NCBI GenBank assembly: GCA_019454045.1
Contig: SKCR01051196.1
Location: 124,001 to 188,000 of the forward strand
Direction of reading: 5' to 3'
Length of the DNA: 64,000 bases
From: Zanthoxylum bungeanum
Lineage: Eukaryota; Streptophyta; Magnoliopsida; Sapindales; Rutaceae
Translations under genes and position numbers: made by a program
Notes under the pieces: generated by a model
Told to the model about the DNA's origin: nothing
The model's database searches: none
Seen by the model: only the letters and a program-made list of their open reading frames with translations
In this document: in pieces, positions 34,441 to 45,887 of the stretch
How positions within the stretch are numbered: the stretch's first letter is position 1
How the letters are laid out: each line of letters opens with the position of its first letter

Positions 34441-34765
34441 AGGAGACATTCGGAGTAACTAACAAATGGCCGAATATGAAGCATGCTCCTTCGGACTGAC
34501 GACATTGATATCCTTGAAGGCTAAGAATGTGGAGATCTACGGAGACTCAATGTTGGTAGTCCAACAGATGCAAGGAGAATTGGAATTAAAGGAAGAACAG
34601 TTGAAACCCTACCTATTCCACCTCAGGTATCTAGCACAGGCCCCCCATTATAAGTTCCAGCATTTATCGTGAGAAGAGAACCAAATGACAGACGCGTTAG
34701 CTACACTAGCCGTAAATTGGGAAAATATAGAGAAGTTAGTGATGAGACTTCTAGTGTTGACAACA
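34441..34765 (+). pseudogene. additional (archaeal-type) RNase H, Tat-2
   Basis: RNase H fold that removes RNA from the RNA:DNA hybrid. The reading NKWPNMKHAP, or in the next frame MAEYEACSFGLTTLISL (34,466), carries the AEYEA helix with the catalytic Glu. YGDSMLVVQQMQGE holds the second catalytic Asp (near 34,543). The last block is MTDALATLA (34,685), with the final Asp. A TGA splits it near 34,670. This second, archaeal-type RNase H beside the ordinary one is a known mark of the Tat lineage and is the main basis for that assignment. The ordinary RNase H and RT are not present. Confidence 0.82.
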
Positions 34766-36088
34766 TCAAGCAGACTCGTCTATGAGATAGAAAGGATATT
34801 AGAAGTAGAGGTCGATGATAGGAAACCTTGGTATTACGATATTCAGAGATACCTAGAACGTGGGGAATTTCTGGAAGAAGCAAGCAGCAATGACAAGATA
34901 GCCATCCAGAAGTTGGCTTCTCAATATGTGGGTTTGAAGAGAGAACTATACAAGAGACAAGAAAATGGCATCCAGCTAAAGTGTCTGAGGAAGGAAGAGG
35001 CTCAGAAAGCGATGGAGGAATGACATGCCGGAGTATGTGTACCGCACATAAACGGATTGAACTTGTCCCGTAAGATAGTGAGACAAGGTTTCCACTGGTC
35101 AACCTTGGAAGCTGACTACACAAAGCTAGTAAAACATTGTCATGATTGTCAAGCGCACGGTAATTTGAACCATTTACCGCACACGGAGTTGCACGGGCTG
35201 TCAGAGCTGTGGCCTTTCTCAACATGGGAAATTGACATGATCGGAGAAATTTGACCGCACGCATCGAATGGACATGGCTTCATAGTAGTGGCAGTAGACT
35301 ACTTTTCAAAATAGGTGGAAGCTGAGTCATTTCGCAATGTCACATCAAATTAGATGGCGAAGTTCATAGCCCAGAACCTCATATGTCGATATGGAATGCC
35401 GTATCACGTAGTTATAAACAATGGAGTCTAATTTCAAAAAGAAACAAAAACAATGCTACAGAGGTATGGGATAGCACATCACAAGTCGTCACCTTACCGA
35501 CCGCAAGTGAATGGGGCAGTCGAGGCAGCCAATAAGACTATAAAGAAGATACTAGCCAAGATGACGGAGAACTACAAAGATTGGGCTGACAAACTACTGT
35601 ACGCCCTGTGGGGGTACAGAACTTCTGTGAGAATAGCAATAGGAGCCACGCCGTACTCTTTGGTCTACGGAATGGAAGCAGTACTGCCAGTAGAAGTTGA
35701 GATACAGTCCATGCGGGTTTTAGCAAAATCACAGTTACCCGAGCAAGAATGGGCCACGTAGAGATTTGAACAGTTAGAATTACTGGATGAAAATAGAATG
35801 AAGTCTTTATGTCATATGCAGTTATACCAGAAGAGTTTGCCTCGAGCATTCAACAAGAAGGTGTGTCCTACTAAGATCAGAAAGGGTGATATGGTACTTA
35901 AGTAGTCAAAGCCGTTGACGACAGACCCGCGAGGAAAGTTCAGACCCAACTGGGAAGGACCCTACTTAGTCAAAAAAATGATGGGAAATAGGGCAGTGAG
36001 ACTGTCAGATTTAGAAGGGAACGAGTTCACTGAGCCAATCAGCGTGGACAGATTGAAGCAATATTTTGCCTTAGGAAGAGAAGACTGA
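34766..36088 (+). pseudogene. Ty3 integrase, Tat-2
   Basis: Read mostly in one frame to the natural stop TGA at 36,086. The zinc domain (35,024-35,165: PHINGLNLSRKIVRQGFHW, then KHCHDCQAHG) keeps its His and Cys ligands. The core has the first Asp in STWEIDMIGEI (35,235). The second is replaced: INNGV stands where a DNG motif is required (near 35,420), a G-to-A change. The Glu is kept in VNGAVEAANKTI (35,520). The C-terminal part reads LVYGMEAVLPVEVEIQSM and ends AVRLSDLEGNEF. Stops fall near 35,021, 35,252, 35,312, 35,352, 35,430, 35,759 and 35,903; several are TAG/TAA where Trp or Gln would fit, as expected from methyl-C decay. Inactive. Confidence 0.9.
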
Positions 36089-36147
36089 GCGATAACCAGG
36101 AGGACTGGCGGAAGACCTAACCCAACGGAATAGGAAATTCATTCATA

Positions 36148-36157
36148 CATGCATGCA
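36148..36157. promoter_or_regulatory. RY-type CATGCATGCA, Tat-2
   Basis: 60 bp after the integrase stop; position shared with Tat-1 and Tat-3. Confidence 0.45.
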
Positions 36158-36239
36158 TACACGTAACGTACTTGCATTCTTTTTTGTGTTTGTTCTGTTT
36201 TATATTTACATGTTTCGAAAAGAATGAGAAAGTGGCAAA

Positions 36240-36490
36240 TGCGAGCCAACCAGAATCAGCAACACATCAGTATCAGTTTCGAGAATGGATCCCAGGGTTG
36301 TGGCCCACATCAGTATCAGTTTCGGGAATAGATCCCAGGGTTGAGGCCCACATCAATATCAGTTTTAGGAATAGATCCCAGGTTTGAGGCCTACATCAGT
36401 GTCAGTCGGGAATGAATCCCAGGGTTGAGGCCCACATCAGTATCAGTTTCGAGAATGGATCCCAGGGTTGAGGCCCACATTATTAGCAGT
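36240..36490 (+). repeat. Tat-2 3' UTR array after pol
   Basis: Four to five units of about 55-62 bp, with 'cagtatcagtttcgggaat' and 'gatcccagggttgaggccca'. Same family as 22,580-22,700 and 53,600-54,190. Confidence 0.9.
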
Positions 36491-36524
36491 TGAAAGGAAG
36501 AATTCCAGTCTAGTGAAAAAAAAA

Positions 36525-36758
36525 AAGAGAAGTCCTTGATGGTTAGGCACATGTCCGGTGATGAAATTGTTTGCTGTAGGGTGAAACCTTAGAAACAATA
36601 AGTGCAAGATGTTCTCTCATCCGGTATTTTGAGTGGCTGATCTTGGTTAGACTCGCGGGCACTTAATTATAGGATGTTAGCAGTAAAATCCTGAATAGTC
36701 GGCGAAATGACTAGTTGAAAAGATGGCGGAACAGTGAATGGCCATTTTCTTAGATGTC
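36525..36758 (+). other. conserved 3' UTR block of Tat-2, part 1
   Basis: Starts with a purine run (gaaaaaaaaaaagagaag, 36,515) and matches 55,285-55,060 of Tat-3 and 22,510-22,280 of Tat-1 in reverse. It is interrupted at ATGTC by the solo LTR and resumes at 40,212. Confidence 0.75.
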
Positions 36759-37369
36759 TGTAGGACACAGAAATCGGCAACGCTGTTCTAGGCTCGCGGC
36801 CTAGTTGGGAGTACGGAATAGTCCGTGGGGGAACTAAATCGAAGAAATAACTTGGAGTCACCACCTGGTGTGAACCAGGAAAATGATTTAAGGCCACACT
36901 CACCCCTCGCAAGGGAAGACCTCAAACTGTTGGGTTCAGAATGGTCCCTTACTTATGCCACTTGTAATGAAATGATTTATGCAATAACTTAACCGAATCT
37001 ACACAACATACATCTCCAATAGTATTCTATTACTAAGTTCACATGCATGAAAATAAAGCTCATATCTAAGTTTGCATTTAACCTATCTCTAAGTTCACAT
37101 GCATAAAAGTAAATCTGAATAACACCAAACATATAATTTCATAAGCATATTATATTTATGAATACGAAAATGAGAGTAAATAATAATTGTACAAGCATGC
37201 ATAATAAAGAGAAACAATTATGTGCATAATGTAAAGAGATAATTAAAGAGGCAATTGTACAATGAAATAAACATGTAATGATGCGGTGCAGAAGAGAGAT
37301 AGATAATAAGGATGAAAGAGGAGAGATACGACATATGTATATATCTATATAGGACTTTGAGAGCCCGAT

Positions 37370-38030
37370 TGAGCACATCTCACATTCAATCAAATGTATT
37401 TTTTCCGACGCAGTAAAGCGTCGTGGCAAAGGTAGCCCTTAGGCTTTTTATCCCTCAAAGTTGAGGACCTTTAATCCAACTTGGTTTGCCCATGCGCATT
37501 ACACTACGATGCATGATTAAACAATTAGATGGCATACAGAAATCAAATAACGAAATAATAAAAGGAGTGGCAAAGTATCGTGGTAAATGTAGCCTTTTAG
37601 GCTTTTCTTCCCTCAAGTAGAGAACCTTTATACCAACATAATAAGCCCATGCGCATTACATTACAATACATACAAATAAATAAGACAATGATATGGGACT
37701 TCGTATGTCTGATTAAACATAGCTCACATTCAATCAAACATACTTCGTCCGGTGCGGCAAAATGTTGTGGCGAAGGTAGCCCTTAGGCTTTTTATCCCTC
37801 AAAATAGATGACCTTTAATCCAACTTGATTTGCTCATGCACATGACATTACAATGCATAAAATAAATAAGACAATGATATGGGACTTCATATCTCCGATC
37901 AAATATATCTCACATTCAATCAAACATACTTCGTCCGGCACGGCAAAACGTCGTGGCAAAGGTAGCCCTTAGGATGGAGGACCTTTAATCCAACTTGATT
38001 TGCCCATGCGCACTATATCATCAATACATA
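37370..38030. repeat. ~186-bp tandem repeat inside Tat solo LTR, 4 units
   Basis: The mark 'ggtagcccttaggctttt' or its variant recurs near 37,431, 37,588, 37,775 and 37,961. Each unit carries 'gacctttaatccaacttg' and 'cacattcaatcaaaca'. The last copy lost the 'ctttttatccctcaaa' words. Not present in the other five Tat LTRs. Confidence 0.9.
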
Positions 38031-39686
38031 AACAAATAACGTGTAGAAAGTAAATGGCAGAATATAAAATGTGAATGATAGACGAACAAGATAAAATAAA
38101 ATGAAAATGACTAAATCATGCTTAAAAAAAATAAATAACATACTAGACTAAATCATGCTCAAACACAAGGTTGGATGAAACGAAATATGTGTGTCTCTCA
38201 AGTGGTACGTGGCCTTATATCCCGAGTGCAGACCGTACTACCGTCCATTCGGATTCGGCTACGGAATTTATGTCCGGGTTCCATCTGATATACCGCAAGA
38301 GATAATATATATTACGTTCATCCTATAGCCATAACATTCATTAATCAACGATACTAATGCAAAGAAATATTAACAAAATAAATGAAATAAATGGAAATAA
38401 ATGAAGAAGGGTGCCCTCAGGTCTAACCTCTTTAGTCTTGTATCGAAAGCGCGTTACACGGCCGTCGGAAGGGTTGATGCTCCGTAACTCCTCCGGTTCA
38501 TTGGTTCAACATTTTCCTTCGCTGTTTCGCTATTTGGGCTGCTGTTTTACTCTATTTTACGGTTATTTCTGGTCACGGTTTAGGCTTACTGTTTTACTGT
38601 AATGCGAGGCTATTTTAGTTTACGGTTTGCAGGTTTTACGGGGCAGTTTCTAGTGCAGTTTTGGGGCGAATTCTAGACTGGTTCAGGGGGTATTTTCAGT
38701 GGTTAGGTGGTGTATTTTCAGTGCAGTTTTCAGTGGCTTTAAGGGTGCAGTTTGCATGATTGTTTTGCGGTGTTTTGGAGTATTTTGCGGTAGTTTCTGG
38801 ATGCACTTCAGGGGTGTTTTACAATGGCCAGAAGGTGCAGTTTAGGGGTGGCTGCACGACAGTATTTGTGCGAATTGAAGGCAGTGTGAGGGCAGTATTT
38901 GTGCGTGAAAAAGCTTGGGTACGTGGGCTGCTTTTTTGTTTTGTTTATTATGTTAGTGGGGGGCTGTGGCTTGTACGTTCAGTGTGGGTGAGGGGCAGTT
39001 TTGATTTTGTTGCTTGTTATTTTGGTCAACGAGCAGTGGCTGCCGAGTCTATTTATTGCCAGTTCATGAGAGAGGGTGGCTGGAGGGGCTGTTTGTGCGT
39101 GAAGAAATTGAAGGCTGGTTAATGGTGTATAGTTGCGGTATGTGCGTGAAGCTGTGGAGAGAGTGGCTGGTTTTGTTGATTTGGTTTGTTCGGCCGATTG
39201 TGTGGCAGTGTGAGAAGGAGGGTCGTGTGTATGTGTCAAGTATAGGTGTCAAGTATAGGTGTCACAGATTTAGGGTTTGGCTTTGAATGTGGTTTGTGTG
39301 TACGTCCGTGGGCGACTGAGTGGGTTATAGGTGATGAGTAGCTGTGAATATGGTTTGAAAGGGTGTGATGGCGTGGCTGTGAGGTGAGAACTGTGAAGAG
39401 CCAATGGAGGCCGAGAGTGGATAGGGTTTGAAGAACCTTTGTGTTTTAATGAGAGAGAAGAAGGAATGGCGTGAAGGGAGAGGTTGGAGAGGACGTGAGC
39501 TGCATGAAGAGTGAGAGGGGATGCGTTGTTTTTAGGGTTTTTCTTATTGCCGAATGAATGAGAGAGGGGCAGTTAGGTGAGAGGGATGGATGAGAGGAGA
39601 GAGGTCATGAAGCTTTAGGGTTATTTTTTTGTTTGTGTTTTTTTCCGTGAGAGTGGAGAGCCAATGGAGTTTAGGGTTTTGTGTTA

Positions 39687-39694
39687 TTTTTATA
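39687..39694 (-). promoter_or_regulatory. TATA box, Tat solo LTR
   Basis: TATAAAAA at the shared Tat LTR position. A solo LTR can still act as a promoter, here reading leftward into Tat-2 3' UTR and integrase as antisense. Confidence 0.6.
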
Positions 39695-39774
39695 GTGATG
39701 TATTAGGGTTATGCATGGGTTTCGAAAAGAAAACAAATCAATTAGATTAGGGATGGATTTAATTAGTTTAAAAA

Positions 39775-39955
39775 ATGGAAAGGATAATTGTATTTTGGTG
39801 GGGGGAATATATTTAAATTGGTAGGTGATTTATTAAATTAGGAAGAGATTTGCTTAAAATAGGAATTTAATTTAATTGGATTTTAATTGGATTTAATTTA
39901 ATTTAATTCAATTTAATTGTTTTAATTTAATTTTGTGACATGTTTTTTTTTAAAT
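39775..39955. repeat. TTTAATTTAA-type low-complexity stretch
   Basis: A/T-only words TTTAATT repeated. The same kind of stretch lies at the same LTR place at 51,840-51,990 and 58,510-58,640, so it belongs to this LTR subfamily. Confidence 0.8.
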
Positions 39956-40211
39956 GGTTTAATTATTTTGGATTGGGCTTGGGAGAAATGGGCTTGGTGT
40001 GTGACTACGGGGGTTTGGGCTAGAGATGTGTTTTAAAACAGAGGTCCAACAAGCAAACCCGAAACTAAACAAGCGAATTAAATCCAACAAAAAGTCAATT
40101 CTTAACTCTTCCCTTCCGACGTCCGTTTCCCGCGACTTCCACAATTTAAAGAGGTAGTGTCTCCATGTGAGACTCATCATCGGGACTTATATACAAAATG
40201 CAGTGCCTACA

Positions 40212-40640
40212 ATGTCCATCTTAGTTTACTTGTGTTACGATATGTGATATAGTTGGAAATGAATGAAAAGTCTCTAGAAAGGAAAAATAAACTACCTATA
40301 ATCGATAAGCGTGAAGCTACCCATGGGCGAGTATTAGGACTACCATGAGGAGAAATGCTACCCTAAAGGGTAGGTGTGTTGGAAAAAAAAACCATATCAT
40401 ATTGAGTACGATGAAGTAATCGCAGAGCATGATCAAGACATCTCGGTTGGTTAGACCCACTGTTCCAATTCTTCGAGATAAAATCATCGAGTCGGCTTAC
40501 TTAAGGATTAAGTTGTTAAAGACCCTTTGCACACACACACTTGGAGTCTAGTTTAGATAACTTATTCAGACGGTCGGATTTGAGTTGTATCAAGTACTTT
40601 GAAGGTTCTTTGGTTTCAACACTAGGCATCATTTGAGGAT
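40212..40640 (+). other. conserved 3' UTR block of Tat-2, part 2
   Basis: 'ataagcgtgaagctacccat' and 'gggcgagtattaggactacc' at 40,304-40,355, then 'accatatcatattgagtacg' (40,391) through 'acacttggagtctagttt' (40,540-40,557). It is the forward version of Tat-1 22,200-21,800 and Tat-3 54,975-54,600. Confidence 0.78.
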
Positions 40641-40799
40641 GAAAATATGTTTAGCTATCGGGATTATTTCGTGAGAGGCAGTATAGTGTGTTGGTTTGTA
40701 ACATCACATCAGGAGATCTACCTTGCCTTAATGAAAGCAGCAAAGAACAGAAAGATGAACCGAGACTGGGGGCGACCAGTCTACCATTTCTCATACAGC

Positions 40800-41485
40800 A
40801 CGGTTCGGGAAATAAACCATCACATATCATCAGCAGCTTTGGGGATGAGTCTCAGGGTCGAGGCCCACACATCATTAGCAGTTTTGGGGATGAGTCCCAA
40901 GGTCGAGGACCACACATCATTAGCATTTTTGGGGATGAGTAGAGGGTCGAGGCCTACACATCATCAGCGGTTTTGGGGATGAGTCCCAGGGTCGAGGCCC
41001 ACACATCATCAATGGTTTTTGGGATAAGTCTCAGGGTCAAGGCCCACACATCATTAGCAGATTTGGGGATGAGTCCCAGGGTTGAGGCCCACACATCATT
41101 AGCAGTTTTGGGGATGAGTCTCATGGTCGAGGCCCATACATTATCAAATGTCAGGAATGGAGCATGGGTCGAGGCCCACATCAAATGCAGGGAATGTCAC
41201 TCCAAGAATGGAGCATGGGTCGAGGCCCACAATCGTGAAGTCTCGGGAATGAGGTTTAGCATGCCGTGAATGGCGCTCCAGAAATGGAGCATGGGTCGAG
41301 GCCCACATCAAATGCCGGGAATGGCACTCCGAGAATGGAACATGGGTCGAGGCCCATATCATCAAATGCCGGGAATGGCACTCCAGGAATGGAGCATGGG
41401 TCGAGGCCCACAACCGTGACGCCTCATGAATGAGGTTTAGCATGCCGGGATTGGCGCTCCGGGATGGATCAAGGTTCGGAAGGGG
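40800..41485 (+). repeat. Tat-2 3' UTR array near LTR
   Basis: About six units of ~60 bp ('tttggggatgagtcccaggg', 'tcgaggcccacacatcat'), then about five units of a related 60-75 bp type ('aatggagcatgggtcgaggc'). Repeat-born ORFs run across both strands (40,647-41,503) and are not genes. Confidence 0.92.
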
Positions 41486-41758
41486 ACCATAACTTATCAG
41501 CATAGTTCAGGAATAAAGCCCATATTCGATGCTTCAGGAACAAAGCCCGGGGGTCGAAGCACCTCGCCACAATATCTATTCAATTCGATAGTGATTTCTA
41601 TAGATTACAGCTTCTTGCAGGGATGAACCTCAGGGGTCGCAGCACCTCACCACCAGATTAACTCAGTTCGAAGCTACAGGCAAGTCAGGCAGCAAAGTAA
41701 AAATGCATTGCATAACTTTGATAGGATTGTCATTGTCACACACTGCACAAGTCCCATC

Positions 41759-41772
41759 AAAGTGGGGGTGAC
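41759..41772 (+). promoter_or_regulatory. polypurine tract, Tat-2
   Basis: AAAGTGGGGGTGAC directly before the 3' LTR. Confidence 0.85.
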
Positions 41773-43852
41773 TATAGGCACTGTATTTTTGCATATAAGT
41801 CCATATGATGAGCCTCGTACGGAGGCACTACCCCTTAAGTTGTGGAAGTCGTGGGAAACAGATGTTGGAAGGGAAAATTCAGAAATCAATACCTTGTTAG
41901 ACTTAATTCGTTTGCTTAGGTTCGAGTTTGCTCGTTGGATCTCTGTTTTTAAATTCATTCTTGGCCCAAAACCCCCGCAACCTACACCAAGCCACACAAT
42001 AAGCCCACACACCACCAAACCACATACCAAGCCTACCAAAAAGAACCAACCATACGCCCACAAGCCTTCTAACACATGCCCAAGCCCATCAATCTCCTCC
42101 AAAAATAATTAACACATTAAACACATGTCGAAATCTAAACAAATCACCTTCCCGAATTAAAGAAATCTAAACAAATTACCTTCCTAAATTAAAGAAATTA
42201 AACCAAATCACCTTCCTAAATTAAAGAAATCAAATTAAATCCATAAATCCATGTCCTAAACTAAAACAAATCACCTCTCTAAATTAGAGAGTTCATTTCC
42301 TTGTCATACACTAATTAAAGATATCCTCTATAATTACATGATTCATTCCCTTCCCGTACAAGGAAAGCCCTAACCCTCTCCTATAAAAAGAAACGTAAAC
42401 CAAACCCTTCTCCCCCATAGAGCATTCATGCCAAAAGCAAAGAAAAACAGCCCCCATTACCGTGAAAGGAGGTCCCTATTAGCCATCCCTTACCGTGAAA
42501 ACAAACCCTTCATTGTCGTGAATCAACAACCCTCATCCACGCCAAAACCAACCTGAATTTTCCCCTGCAATTACGAAAACACAACCTGAAATTTCCCCTG
42601 CAATTACCGAAAACACAGCCTCTGAAAGCCCTTACAATTACCGTAAAACTGCCCAGAAAAAACTGCACTTATATCACCGAACCTGCACCCCAAACTGCAC
42701 CTTATACCACCGAAAATACTACCCAGAAAATAGTCTATTACCACCAAAAATACTACACCAAAAACAGTCCATTACCACTAAAAATACTGCACCAAAATAG
42801 TCCAGTACCACCGCAAATACTGCACCAAAATAGTCCCCGAATACACCTTTAAATCGCAGAAACCACAACCCCGAACACACCTAAACAACAGCAAAACGGC
42901 AAGCTATAACAGTCCCTAATTACCACAAAAACAGTGACAAAAATAGCAGTAAAAACTTAGAAAACAGTGAGGTGACGAAGAAAAAAATTAAACTAGCGAA
43001 CCAGAAGAGTTACGGAGCATTAACCCTTCCGACGACCGCGTAACGCACTTCCAAGAGGTGACTAAAGAGTTTAGACCTGAGGGCACCCTTTTTTTATTCC
43101 CTTTCTTTTTTTCTATTATTTATTTATATTTCTTCACATGCGTATTGTTGGTTTATGTATGTTGTGGCCATTGGATGAATGATTTTGTGTTATCTCTTGA
43201 GGTATATCGGATGGAAACCCAGATGTAAATTCCATAACCGAATTCGAATGGACAGTAGTGTGATCTGTACTTGGGATACAATGCCACGTACCGCTTAAAA
43301 AAACACATATTTCGTTTCATCTACTCTTGTGTTTATCCATTGTTTATTAGGAATCGTATGTTATTTTCATGCATGATTTAGTTATTTCTTTCATGTTAGG
43401 AATTCGATTATCTCTCTTTCATTTTTATGCTTAGCCAATTATTGTTTATTTATGTTTTCACACGTATTAATTTAATATGTTCATGAAATTATGTGATTGT
43501 CGTTATTTCGATTTACTTTTATGCATGCAAACTTAGATATAGGTTTTACTTTTATGCATGCAAACTTAGATATAGGTCTCATGAAAACTTAGATGTAGGT
43601 TATTCTTACGTATGTATGTTGCATACACTTTGTTAGATTATTGCACAAATCCTTTCATTACAAGTGGCATAAGTAATGGACCATTCCGAACCCAACGGTT
43701 TGAGGTCTTCCCTTGAGTGCGGCCTTAAATCATTTCCCAGTTCACACTGGGTGGCGACTCAATTATTCTCCGATTTAGTCCCCCATGGGCTACTCCGTAC
43801 TCCCGACTAGGCCATGAGCCTAGAACAGCATCGCTGATTACTGTGTCCTACA
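41773..43852 (+). repeat. Tat-2 3' LTR, 2,080 bp
   Basis: It starts TATAGGCACTG, a G-to-A change in the otherwise invariant TG end (the 5' remnant keeps TGTAGG), and ends GTGTCCTACA. TATA box at 42,382-42,389. Inverted relative to the solo LTR 1.56 kb upstream. Confidence 0.92.
42382..42389 (+). promoter_or_regulatory. TATA box, Tat-2 3' LTR
   Basis: TATAAAAA in 'ctcctataaaaagaaac', the plus-strand version of the box in the other Tat LTRs. It would drive transcription rightward into the CopE gag remnant and CopA-2. Confidence 0.65.
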
Positions 43853-43857
43853 ACGGC

Positions 43858-44084
43858 AGATCATGATTTGAAGATAGGCAATCCCACCTCCATGGTGGAT
43901 CAAGCTCTTCAAAGGCTTTTAGAAAGTCGGAGAAAATCAAAATGGGAAAGAAAAAAATATCAAAGAGAGACTCCAAGAACTGTAAAACTGCAAGATCACA
44001 TTTAGCTCATGATATATGTCTACACTGTAAAAAATATAGACACAGTAAGAAAGATTATCCATAGCTGAAAGGAAAGGCAGGACC
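43858..44084 (+). pseudogene. copia gag, CopE, part 2 (zinc knuckle)
   Basis: Continues 33,255-33,838 after Tat-2 and its ACGGC duplication. It reads a Lys/Arg-rich stretch and a knuckle CLHCKKYRHSKKDY near 44,018-44,060. The last ligand is Tyr instead of Cys and a TAG follows within two codons. It ends at 44,084 where CopA-2 inserted. Confidence 0.78.
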
Positions 44085-45874
44085 TGTTGGACAATTATGA
44101 CCCATAGCATCACTATTTATAAAAGACATGGTGTTTTTATACAAATTAACTATATGACAAAGGATGTTATTTTATCATTTTGTAATTGGATTTCTTGGAT
44201 ATATAAATGATAAAAGTCCATATGGTTAAATCGGATTAATAATATATGAGACAGTATTAATCCATGAATGGTTTAATCATTAAATATCCCTAGTCATAGT
44301 ATTATCAAAACTGGACATCGATAATGTGGAATAGACTAGTATTACACTTGTGCTCGTTATGGAAGCTTAACAGTATAGTTCTCATATATTTAAGTATTGG
44401 ATACTTATGCAAGTGTGATAAAAGGTTCTGTTAGTCGTTGGACCGGGAACAGCTTCGCTCTAGATAGACCCCTCGGAGTCCCATTAGTATTATAACTATG
44501 TGTCTATGGGAATCTAAATCAGGGTAGGTGTATTGGTCTTTAACTTGAGACTTGCATTGCTACTACTTGCGAAAATCAATAAACTTTGGTTTTAGTCATC
44601 CGGAGCTTTAACAGGTTCTATGTACGCCTCTGCAGGGTTTACTGAGAATCATAGTGTATTGGTTGTGATGCCAAGATAGGAGTATCACTTCAGTCTTATG
44701 AAGATGATCATCACACAGGATACGGTACTAGTACTCTTAAATACTGCAGCTATCGGGATATTATGACTAGGTTATGATTATCCAATTACATAGACTAGTA
44801 CGCGGGATTCGATATATGCTTCGTACATGACAGACATATTTCCAGCCCTAGGCCTAGCATGTGACATCCAATACTGGATCGTATTATGCAATACATTATA
44901 TACTACGCCTGATACATATTATATATTCCTCGTGGACTAATTCTAGAGAATTGAGGAGGCACAGTGCTATGCTAGAAGCCAACCATGTCTTGTAAATCGG
45001 TGTGAATGTGGTACGAGGGTACGCACGTGTTCGGATAGTCCGATGATCATATTTACTAGCAACATATTCAAGGATCTCTTGGGTCGCTTCCCAAATATTC
45101 ACCAATGACATTTGACTCAAACAGAATTAATTTGGGATTAATTATGAGAGAGAAAATTAATCTAAGATTAACTACGATAAGAATTTATCTGGGATTGAAT
45201 TCGTCTAGAAGAGAGAACGCGATTAATTTAGAGTTAATTAATTAAATAATATATTGGATATATTAATTGAAATTAGATTTCGATGTGGAATTAAAATTGG
45301 ATTTTAATTCGAACGAACGAATTAATTTGGAATTAATTCGTAAGCGACTTTCTTAATAATTTTGCTAGGCATAATTATTTTATTAAATTGGATTTAATTA
45401 CGTCGCAACGGGAAATTTATTTAATCGAATTAAACAAACCCTGGTGCAAAGTGTATTGTCTAAGCCAACTTGAATTTGGAATTTAAAGTGGTGGGATCCA
45501 CTTGACTTACATCAATTGTTTGACAAGTTGATGTGAGTAGTTGGCCATTATAAATGAAGCATTTATTCAAAACAACACACTAACTTTTGAAGTTACTATT
45601 CATCTCCTTCTTCTCTCAATCTGGCCGAATACACCTCTCTCTCTAAGGAAAATTTTGTTTCAATTTTCCATCAAAGCTAGCACTTAAAGGACTTGATGAG
45701 GTGATAGAGAAACTCACCCGAGAGTTTGGAACTCAAATAAAATGCTTGGAGCTTCTACAACAAAGAAAGTTTTGAAATTTCTCATCTGTTCAATATAAGT
45801 ATTTCTGCAACTCTACTATTATTCACACATAAATCTTGTTTAGATATCATTGGCATGTGTAGGACACACTAATA
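44085..45874 (+). repeat. CopA-2 5' LTR, 1,790 bp
   Basis: Starts TGTTGGACAATTATGACC, the reverse complement of the ends at 5,415 and 60,311. The end is worn (..CACTAATA in place of ..CTCCAACA), judged from the primer site one base later. TATAAAT at 45,549-45,555 is a possible TATA box. Confidence 0.88.
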
Positions 45875-45875
45875 A

Positions 45876-45887
45876 TGGTATCAGAGC
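45876..45887 (+). promoter_or_regulatory. primer-binding site, CopA-2
   Basis: TGGTATCAGAGC, an exact initiator-Met tRNA complement, followed by CAA. Confidence 0.93.

Larger units (their letters stand above)
36759..40211 (-). mobile_element. Tat solo LTR, 3,453 bp
   Basis: TGTAGGACACAG to AGTGCCTACA with perfect target duplication ATGTC (36,754-36,758 and 40,212-40,216). It aligns with the Tat LTRs at both ends and in the block 38,210-38,520 (against 50,085-50,380), but has no primer site, coding region or second LTR, so it is a solo LTR. It is longer than the 2.07 and 2.7 kb LTRs because of a 186-bp tandem repeat (37,370-38,030) and extra sequence at 38,600-39,700. Orientation is opposite to its host Tat-2. 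Short ORFs at 38,760-39,286 are chance. Confidence 0.9.
33839..43852 (+). mobile_element. Tat-2: Tat/Ogre-type Ty3 element with large 5' deletion
   Basis: Plus-strand element between a TGTAGGCACTG end (33,839) and GTGTCCTACA end (43,852), with perfect target duplication ACGGC (33,834-33,838 and 43,853-43,857). The 5' LTR is cut to about 190 bp and joined to gag-pol linker sequence. The extra RNase H, integrase, 3' UTR arrays, polypurine tract and 3' LTR follow. The leader, gag, protease and RT are gone. A Tat solo LTR (36,759-40,211) sits in its 3' UTR in reverse orientation. Presence of both ends and the target duplication shows the deletion happened after insertion or during the same replication, not by insertion of a fragment. 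Confidence 0.92.

Noticed and set aside
34701..35264. 187-codon minus-strand ORF
   Set aside because: Antisense shadow of the Tat-2 RNase H/integrase region, whose plus-strand reading has clear motifs.
40647..41503. Repeat-bearing ORFs in both orientations
   Set aside because: They follow the ~60-bp array of Tat-2; no domain.
41674..42112. Long overlapping ORFs on both strands at the start of the Tat-2 3' LTR
   Set aside because: LTR sequence; the matching places in the other Tat LTRs do not keep the frames.
45876..45887. tRNA-like sequence
   Set aside because: It is only the 12-base primer-binding complement of a tRNA end next to an LTR; no cloverleaf follows.
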